Below are positions 55,854 through 64,000 of a stretch of DNA of 64,000 nucleotides, piece after piece. Below the pieces are notes generated by a model that ran no database searches, was not told the origin of the DNA, and saw only the letters and a list, made by a program, of their open reading frames with translations. Position 1 is the stretch's first letter. Every line of letters begins with the position of its first letter. A program made the translations under genes and the position numbers. Origin of the DNA: Linnemannia elongata (lineage: Eukaryota > Mortierellomycota > Mortierellomycetes > Mortierellales > Mortierellaceae); NCBI GenBank assembly GCA_036320915.1, contig JAXBDG010000024.1, positions 62,001 through 126,000 on the forward strand, given 5' to 3'.

Positions 55854-56341
55854 TGGCAATAGACAGTAGGCAACGGAACAACCCTCTTATCCCTTGTTCT
55901 CCTCTTCCTCTAGATCACTGGCCACTGATCAAGAAGAGATATTTTTTATTCGTTTCAGTGATATGACATGCTGATATGTGCGACGGTAGATCTGACCCCT
56001 GTTGGTGGGTGGACAACGTGATCATTCGTGACAGTCACTAGGTCCTTTCAAAGACCCTTTTCTCCCTTTCCCCTTTGGCAACTTCGCACGCTTTTCTGCG
56101 GTGCCTTGCAGACCACGGAAGTGCACCATCATCCCTTCTTTCTATTCTCTCCCACTCATTCTACTCCTCCTCTTCCTCACTGACCATGCTGGCTGCCTGA
56201 ACACTGCCTCCCTCCCTTTACCTTGAGTATTATACCTCTTGTCTGATTCCCCCTAGGCTTCTCGCCTGAATCTACTTTCGCCTCTCTCCTTGTACATAAT
56301 CACACCTGCTCTTCTCACACCCTCAATACCAGCAACAGACA
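55854..56341. other. Intergenic region and FAB1 promoter
   Basis: About 490 bp. C/T-rich from 56060 to the FAB1 start codon; no gene in either strand. Confidence 0.55.
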
Positions 56342-59300
56342 ATGAGTGCACTCACCAGCTTCGATGCCCTTCACGAGCCCCAATCCGAAGACCCGCCCGA
56401 GAACGTGCTCTCAAAGATATTCCAACGAGTCAAATCCACCCTCTCCACCTCCTATACCGCACCTACACCCACACCACCAACTTCAACAACTGCAACAGGA
56501 GTCCTCCCCTCCTCTTCCTCCTCTGACCGCGTCAACGCCGCGAGCTCTTCTTCGTCTTCGACAACCCTGCATGCTGGCAACATTTCTGACGCACACCTGA
56601 CTACCATCCTCAACAGTGCAGGCGGCAATAGTAACAGCAATAATGGCAGCAGTCAATTGGCTACTGTTGGTCAGCCGCATAGCAGCAACAATGGCTCGGA
56701 GCAGTATTTGAGTCGAGTTCATGATAAGGCGTCTAATTCGTCTTTGTCGTCTGCGTCTACGACGGGAACCTCGGAGACTGGATCATGGGTCGTCACCTCC
56801 GACAACGCTACAAGCGGCAACAATCATAACAACGACAACGGCAGTAACAACAAGACGATAGCACGACATGGCGTCTCAAGTGCAGTCGACAGTAGCAAGG
56901 ACAGGGCCAGTGTGGTACGGCGGAGTTACCCCGCCACCGCCTCATCAACGGCTCCCAAGAGGGCATCATCGCTGTTCAAAGTGAGCACCCTCGACCACAG
57001 CATTGTCCAGGATGACGATACCGCCTCGCTATCTTCCTTGGCTCCCCCCGTAGTGTCACTCAGTCCTGCCTTTGGAGACCCGTCCGAGTCTGTGGGGGCT
57101 GTGATGATTCGACCTATTGATAGTCGCATAGTTGATCACACAAGGCTAAGTGCAGGTACATGTTCTGTTTGTTTTGTAAGCAATATACTGTAGTATTTTG
57201 TTCTATGGTTAGATGTAGAGTCCTTGTCCGCGATTGAGAGAGCGAGAAAGTGATACATTACAGCCTCACCGAACTAGGGGCGATTTATTGTCCTTTCCAT
57301 TTCTATAGGATGAATATTAACATGTATATTCACATACATAGGAGACAACTCAACGACGCGCGACTACATCCACCAAACACTTGGTGCCAGGGATGCTTCC
57401 TATGACTCGGATGCCCGCTCAATCAGGAGCTTCAGTTCTGGACATCAAAAGGGCAACTCGCTAACAAAAGTCATCCGTCGGCTTCGAGGAGAGGGTGTGA
57501 ACAAGGATTACTGGATGGCAGACGAGAATGCAAAGGAGTGCTTTGGCTGCAGCGCTTCCTTTTTCGTCTTTCGCAGGAAGCACCATTGTCGCATCTGTGG
57601 TAAGCAAGCGTTGTTGTTGTTGCTGATAGACATGGACGTGTGAGGTAATGGATGTCCAAAGTTCACACAAGACGCTGATGACTTCCTCAACATGTATAAT
57701 AATAGGGCACATCTTTTGCTCAAAGTGCGCAAACAAGATTATACCCGGAGCCAAGCTTGGATACGAAGGTTATTTACGAGTGTGCAATTATTGTCTGGAC
57801 ATCATGCAGGAGTACGAGCAGCCGGAGAACGGTCCAAACGAATATACCCCAGGATCATCATGGCCTACACCCATACCCCCCAACATCCACGGACACTTTC
57901 CCCAGCAGCTTCCCATGTCACCCAGCACCAACTCGAACCAGCAGGCAGACGGTACCCCTCTAGACGGTATCAGGAAGTTTCTTCACGCAGGCTCAAACCT
58001 ATTTCTGGCCCGGTCTCGCTCTAATACCACCACTGGCGACCAGATCGATGGGAACATTGCACCTTTTCGGAGATCTTTGGCCTTGGAGGACGGTCATATG
58101 AACGATTCTGTCCTGGATCCAGAGATCGCACCCTTTATGGGTGAGGAAGACGAAGATGAGAATGATGATCTCTGGCCGTCAAATTCACCAAACCCGATGG
58201 GGTTCCTGTCGATGCATGGACCTCACAACGACCTAAGCAGCGACGATGACTTTTCGGACTATGGCCCCAGAGACAAGACTACTCCGCTGCGAGCGCCGCG
58301 GGCCGAGGACATTCGCGATATGTTTGCCAAGGACCGTTCGCCTATTAACCGCAGGATCAGTATCAAGGGCAACAGGCCAAACAGGAATCTCAGCTTGAGT
58401 CTCAAGACCCGCGGACTGCTAAGGCCTGATGGGCCAGAATCTGCCAGATCGCCCATGGACATTCGACCCGGCTCACCGTTCTTGACCTCAGGTTCTCAGT
58501 CTTTGATGCATACAAACCGACACTCTAGAGCGGCGTCTATGGTGACTAGTGCTGTGGAACTCAACAGCGCATCCTTACAGCACATGCGACGCCTCTTACG
58601 ACAGCTTTTGACGCGTTTCGAGATCGACAGCGCCGATGGTTGGGAAGATGTGATCATGAAGCTGGTGCTCAAGGTTTCGAATAGCATTCAGATTCTCGGA
58701 ATCATGGACGTGATGCAGGTGGTCAAGATCAAGAAGATCCCCGGCGGTACGGCTCAGGACACTCTTTATATCGACGGCGTTGTCTGCACCAAGAACCTGG
58801 CCCACAAGCAAATGAGTCGCACGCTTCAGAACCCGCGGATCCTGATCCTGAAGTTTGCCCTCGAGTACCAACGCATCGAAAACCACTTTATCTCGTTGGA
58901 GCCGATTGTCAAACAGGAAAAGGAGTACCTGCAACACCTTGTAGCCCGCATTGTTGCTCTGAGTCCACATGTTGTTATTGTCGAGAAGACGGTCTCTCGA
59001 CTTGCCTTGGAGCTCTTGCTGACCCATAATGTCGCCGTCGCCTATAACGTCAAACCTGAGGTGACGGAGGCGATCGCTCATTCGACCGGTGCGGACATCA
59101 TCCTTTCGTTCGACAAGCTGGGCAAGGAGCCGCGACTGGGCACATGCGGTACCTTTGAGGTCAAGACCTTTGTACACGAGCTGATCCCCAACAAGAGAAA
59201 GAGCTACATGTTCTTCCAGGACTGTCCAGGCAACCTGTTCTGCTCTTTGGTTCTTCGTGGTGGGTGTTTGGAAACACTCAACAGGATCAAGAAAGTCGTG

Positions 59301-62300
59301 CGGCTGATGGTCTGGGTTTCCTACCATCTCAAGCTAGAGACATCTTTGATGAACGACCAGTTCGCCATGACCTCTGCTATGCGGGATTCGCAAATGGCGG
59401 ACGAGGAGAAGGTCGACATTTCGCCGGATCCGGACATCAGCCGATTACAGGAGTCTCTCATCCCTTACAAGAAGACTATCCTTTCGGCATCCCCTTTTGT
59501 CCGCTTCAACCCACCCTTCCTTCTGGTGCAGATGATCGACGATGCAGAGAAATTGAAGAAGATCGAGCAGTCGGCAACGCCCTCGTCCTTGCGCGAGATC
59601 GGGAACGCCAAAATCACCTTCGCGACATCGAGCGCAACTGCCATTGTCACAAAATCAACAGGACGATCTCAGGACAGCGGATTTGTGGAAGGAGCATACA
59701 TCGACATTTCCAATGACTTCCAGTCAAAGAGCAAGGCCTGGGAGGACTTTTTGAGCACCAACATCGGGCCGCCGCATATTGTCCCATTTGCCTATCAGAA
59801 CTTGACGTGCCTTTTCTCGAACGTCTGCACGGTCACCAAGGCGACATGCGAGGGTCCAATTATCCGCCTCATCCAATACTATGTCCTCGACTCGGACGTG
59901 ACCTTGGCGAACTACTTGGAACAGATTTGTTGGGAAGCCAACTATATTTGCCCTTCATCGTCTTGCGACCGACCCTTGCGTGACCACCAACGGATCTATG
60001 CTCACGGAGATGCCAAGGTGGTGGTGACGATCGAGCAGTGGGACTCTTTGACGACGCTGAAGAAGGACTCGATCATGATGTGGAGCCGGTGCAAGGTCTG
60101 CAACGTGGAGACGCCCCAGGTCTACATCTCGGACGACACCAAAAACTACTCTTTCGGAAAGTTCCTCGAGTTGATTTTTTATCAGACCAATCTCACCTGC
60201 CGAGCCAACTTTTGCCCACACGACATCAACCGCAACCATGTCCGGTACTTTGGCGTCGATACCCAGCTGGTTAGAATTGAGCGGATCCCGATTCGCCTGT
60301 ACGACATCAACTTCCCGCCTATGCTGGTCCGTTGCAAGCCCGAGTTCTCTGCCAGGACCAAAAACCAGGAATTAGATTTGGTCCGCTCGCTCATCACGCG
60401 ATACTGGGACTCTGTTATGGAGCGGATCAAGAATTGTATTTTCGATGTCGTCCACCCGTCCAAGATTGGAGCTGCCAAACAGGAGCTGTTGGAGATGTCG
60501 CGGAATGTTGTGGTGGAGAAGAAGGCGATCCTGCAGCTGCTTCAACAGACGTATCTTAACAGTGCCCCCACGGATACCTTGGCGCTTAACATGGTGCGGA
60601 TCAAACTCTACGAGAAGGCAGTCGCATGGAACAAGACCTTCGGAGAATTTGCCAGGGAGTACTTCAACCCAGACCGTGATTTCAGGAGGAGCACGACCTC
60701 TCAGCTCCGCCGGTTGTTTGACGAGAAGGAGTTCCCTGTGGCGTCGGATCGTGCTCACCATGCAGGACTGATGAATGATCTTCCGATGACTTTGGATTCT
60801 GACGGCAATATCGAGTCGCCTTATGAGGACTCGTACAACTTTACGCCATCAGATCTGCCGTACCTCGGAAGCTCTCCCACTTTGGATATCGCTAAGCCCA
60901 AGGTCGAGCAGGGCGATGTCGCAGCTCTTGAGAGCGCCATCCAGACAGCTACTTCCCAGATTGCGTTCCCTTTCATGGAGCCTAAGGTCACTCGTAGGCT
61001 GTCGATGAACCTGATGCAAGAGTTCAGGCCCAAGCTCACCCAGGCCTTGACGTCCGATTCCATTTTGACTGTCACTGACGAAGATCTGAACGATAAGACC
61101 AAGCCCAAGGAGTCATCGATGCCACCCGTCATTCCAAGGATCCCCCTCCCCACTTCACGCCAAACAACCAGAGTTTCGAGTCGACTGTCAATGGTCTCTC
61201 TGCCTACGTTTGATCCCATGAGTCTTATGCACCCAGACCGGAAGGACATGCAGAGCCCTCGCACAGGAGTTGCGGGATCCACGGGAATCGTCTCGATCTT
61301 GCCGGTGCACTCTGGACAGGCATCGCCGCAGGGTGCCATGAAGAACCTGGGAGAGCGGATGATTATCCCCCTGGCAAGGACACCAACGAGTGAAAGACCA
61401 GGCTCAACTTCTAGTTCACCGTCGTCATCTGGCAAAAACCCGTACTTCTTCAGTAAGCCACGCGCTCGTCGACCCTCAGACATGCCCTCATCAGGATCTG
61501 GTTCGACCACCTCCAGTCCAGTGCCAACCTTGACAGCACACGAGAGGGGCTATCCTTCTACCAATAGCCTTTCATCAACAACATCCCTCAGCAACCGCCG
61601 CTCTCTCTACCTTGCCCGAGCACAAGGAGGTGGTATTCCTATTCCCACAGCCAATCCATCATCAAGTGACCCTCCTAGTCGAACCGTCATAGGAAACCGA
61701 CACCGCGCTCAGACTCAACCTACGACAGGACCCAATGGCTATACTCGAGGACGTTATGTCAATCCATTGTCGAACCGCATCCAGAGACCCTTGGAGACGA
61801 AGCTGCCAGCGATCGAGGTGTTCTCCAGTGTCAACGAGGCGACCAAGGAAGAATCAGATGATGACGAGGATTATCAGTCGGAGGGTGAAGGAGACGAGCC
61901 TTATCAGCCAAGGAGAGGATACACATTCTCGCTGATCCAGACTGATGCGATGGACGAGGCTTTGGGAAGCGAGGACCCTTCAACCATGGAGGCGACTGCG
62001 AGCATGAGGAATACTAGCGGTGTTGGTGGTGGTGCAGGACTTGGTCAAGGATCGGGTAACGGCGATGACTTTTTCGTCGATCCGATCATGATGATGTTCC
62101 TTGGGGATGACGACTATACTGCGGAACAACAACAGCAACACCAGCAAAAGCAACAGGCGCTGAGCACGACAGGAGGGGCCACAACTAACGCCCGCAACCA
62201 TAATGCTTCATCTTCGACTGTTGGGTCGCCGCCTACCAAGTCTTCTTCGGTGAACATGAGTGTCACAGGAACGTTGACTGCCGCTCTAGCTGCAGCCTCC

Positions 62301-64000
62301 AAGCTGCAGCAACTGAGTGAGGTTGCCGAGGGTGTTGAGCGTGGATCTTTGATGAAGACCTTGTCCAACTTCTGGCAAGACCGCAACTCGCCCAATTTCA
62401 CACCCCTTGATTATCCCATGTAAGTTCCTTACCTTTTGCATTATGTATTGTTGCTGTTTGAAGTTTATGGGCTCTGTTCTGACATTGCTTACTTTTAAAT
62501 AATGGACGACAATAGGCAACCGTCTGAGCATGTGTTCCCTTACTCGCAGATCATTGTGCGTGAGGATGAGCCCAGTTCAATTATCGCCTTGACTTTGAGT
62601 TCGCCCCAGTACGTTGACAAACTCAAGGGCATCTTCCGCGGCGACTCGACCGATGCTGACAATAGCAACAACGCGACTGCTCCAATGTCGACATCAGGAA
62701 CAGCAACACCTGCAGAGGACCCAGGATCATACGATAGCAACGGGAACAGTCTGATGTCGTCGACGTCTGCGACAGAGGGTATTTATGAGGACATTCAAGT
62801 CTTTGACGACTCGCTGCTTTCTGAGCCCGGAACTCACATGAAATTCCGTAAGTTGGCCATCCTCGGAGGATCCCCCGACCACTTTTCTGTTTGAGTGCCT
62901 CAATGTGACTTTTTAGCTGACCTTTTTTTCACAACTTGATCTCATAGCGTTCTTGGATGGATCGACGATGCTTTATTGCAAGATCTTTTACATGGAGCAG
63001 TTCCATGCATTACGCAAAGCAGCAGGATGTGAATACTCATACATCCAGTCGTTGGCAAGGTGCATGAAGTGGGACACGACAGGCGGTAAATCAGGATCGT
63101 CCTTCCTAAAGACCCGTGACGATCGGTTCATTATGAAGCAGCTGTCCAAGATCGAACTGGAGGCGTTCATCAAGTTTGCTCCACATTACTTCCGCTACAT
63201 GCAAGAGGCTTTCTACCACAAGGTGCGTCTTATTTTTTTGCCCCATCTGGCCAGTTTATTGAAACTGGACAGTTGTTTATTCTATTTTGCTAACGAAGAT
63301 TTTCTGATTCTTTGCTTAATGTATTAGCAACCGACGGTGCTGGCCAAGATTTTTGGATTCTATCGTGTGGGCTACAAGCATGGAGCTCTGGGTCGTTCGA
63401 TGAACATGGACGTGCTGATTATGGAGAACCTTTTCTACGACCGCAAGAACCTTCAGATCTACGACTTGAAGGGATCCCGCAGGAACCGATTTGTGCAACC
63501 GTCAGGAAAGGAGAACGAGGTGCTGTTGGACGAGAACTTTATCGAGTACATGTCCGAGTCACCGTTCTTTATCCGCGAGCACGCCAAGATGCAACTGAAC
63601 CAGTCCTTGGTCAATGATTCGCAATTCTTGCAGCGGTTTAATATCATGGACTATTCGCTTCTGGTTGCGATTGCGGATGACAAAAAGGAGTTGTTGGTGG
63701 GCATTGTGGACTTTATTCGACCATTTACGTGGGACAAGAAATTGGAGTCTTGGGTCAAGGATGCAGTGGGGTCCAAGGAGCCTACGATTGTTTCCCCCGC
63801 ACAGTATAGGAAGCGGTTCCGATCGGCGATGAATCGGCATTTGGATATGGTTCCTGACAGGTGGTTTGGGATTGAGACGTATTTTGCGGGCTCGACGGTG
63901 CATCGGTCGATTGGGCGGTCTCAACATTACCAGTCGATCAAGGACACTGACCGGGAGTATGATCAGCAGCAGCAGCAGCAACAACAACAACAGCAACAGC
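56342..64000 (+). CDS. FAB1: 1-phosphatidylinositol-3-phosphate 5-kinase (Fab1/PIKfyve), 3' end beyond the window
   Basis: Makes PI(3,5)P2 on endosome/vacuole membranes. Exons: 56342-57155, 57342-57599, 57706-62419, 62516-62847, 62948-63222, 63328 to the window end; over 2350 residues. Domains in order: a Ser/Asn-rich N-terminus; a FYVE zinc finger at about residues 338-395, split over exons 2-3 ([33 protein letters not shown]), which binds PI3P; a Cpn60/TCP1-like domain at about 660-900 ([30 protein letters not shown]); a Cys-rich Fab1 domain at about 1100-1210 ([23 protein letters not shown]); a low-complexity linker; and the lipid kinase from about 1930 ([67 protein letters not shown]). 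A poly-Gln stretch starts near residue 2342. Confidence 0.95.
63962..64000 (+). repeat. CAG/CAA tract encoding poly-Gln, cut by the window end
   Basis: Mixed CAG/CAA repeat of at least 13 codons in the last FAB1 exon, after the kinase domain's usual end. Its full length cannot be seen. Confidence 0.85.

Noticed and set aside
1..64000. Search for CRISPR arrays, operons and complete transposons
   Set aside because: No evenly spaced direct repeats with unique spacers, no transposase-like ORFs and no terminal inverted repeats recognised; the window is eukaryotic.

Overview
The window is a eukaryotic, intron-containing fungal genome segment. It most resembles an early-diverging filamentous fungus of the Mortierella/Linnemannia type (Mortierellomycotina). 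I infer this from the style of the sequence, not from a database search. The evidence is short GT..AG introns of about 50-280 nt, pyrimidine-rich leaders just before start codons, and a greatly expanded family of mostly intronless F-box/leucine-rich-repeat (LRR) proteins. These F-box genes are interleaved with single-copy core genes.

Layout. 1-5.7 kb: an intact F-box gene (1480-3417) flanked by two decayed F-box copies and a stub that looks like the 5' end of a secreted M14 carboxypeptidase gene. 5.8-11.9 kb (minus): six-exon gene for the largest subunit of RNA polymerase I. 12.4-14.1 kb (minus): C3HC zinc-finger (ZC3HC1/Rsm1-like) gene, divergent from the five-exon ALG1 gene (14.6-17.1 kb, plus), the first mannosyltransferase of N-glycan assembly. 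17.3-23.5 kb (minus): one intact and two decayed F-box copies and a short unknown ORF. 23.9 kb: tRNA-Asn(GTT). 24.2 kb: an intact ORF with an ARF-GTPase fold signature in which the nucleotide-binding motifs are replaced. 25-31 kb (plus): an F-box gene without the usual C-terminal block, a BTB/POZ gene and an LRR gene, the last two each interrupted by a single in-frame stop. 31.7-36.3 kb (plus): tandem FAD-dependent monooxygenase paralogues with different intron positions. 36.7-38.9 kb (minus): ATG22-like vacuolar transporter. 39-40.9 kb: no gene seen. 40.9-42.7 kb (minus): F-box gene. 43.2-44.7 kb (minus): beta subunit of protein geranylgeranyltransferase I. 45.5-47.5 kb (minus): single-pass membrane protein. 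48 kb: a faint F-box relic. 49.6-55.9 kb (plus): three F-box genes in tandem, the first with no in-frame ATG. 56.3-64 kb (plus): FAB1/PIKfyve phosphoinositide kinase, running off the window end.

The core genes (Pol I, ALG1, GGTase I, ATG22, FAB1) are unrelated housekeeping functions. The accessory layer is a birth-and-death F-box family: six clean copies, one copy without a start codon, and at least five copies in different stages of decay. They share ordered conserved blocks, especially a C-terminal block following the pattern LELxLESGL..L..LEVFGFEG..HRIG..ELEWM..WPRL. The most unusual single gene is the ARF-like pseudo-GTPase at 24.2 kb. Exon boundaries were read by eye from splice consensus and frame continuity; no alignment or transcript data were available.
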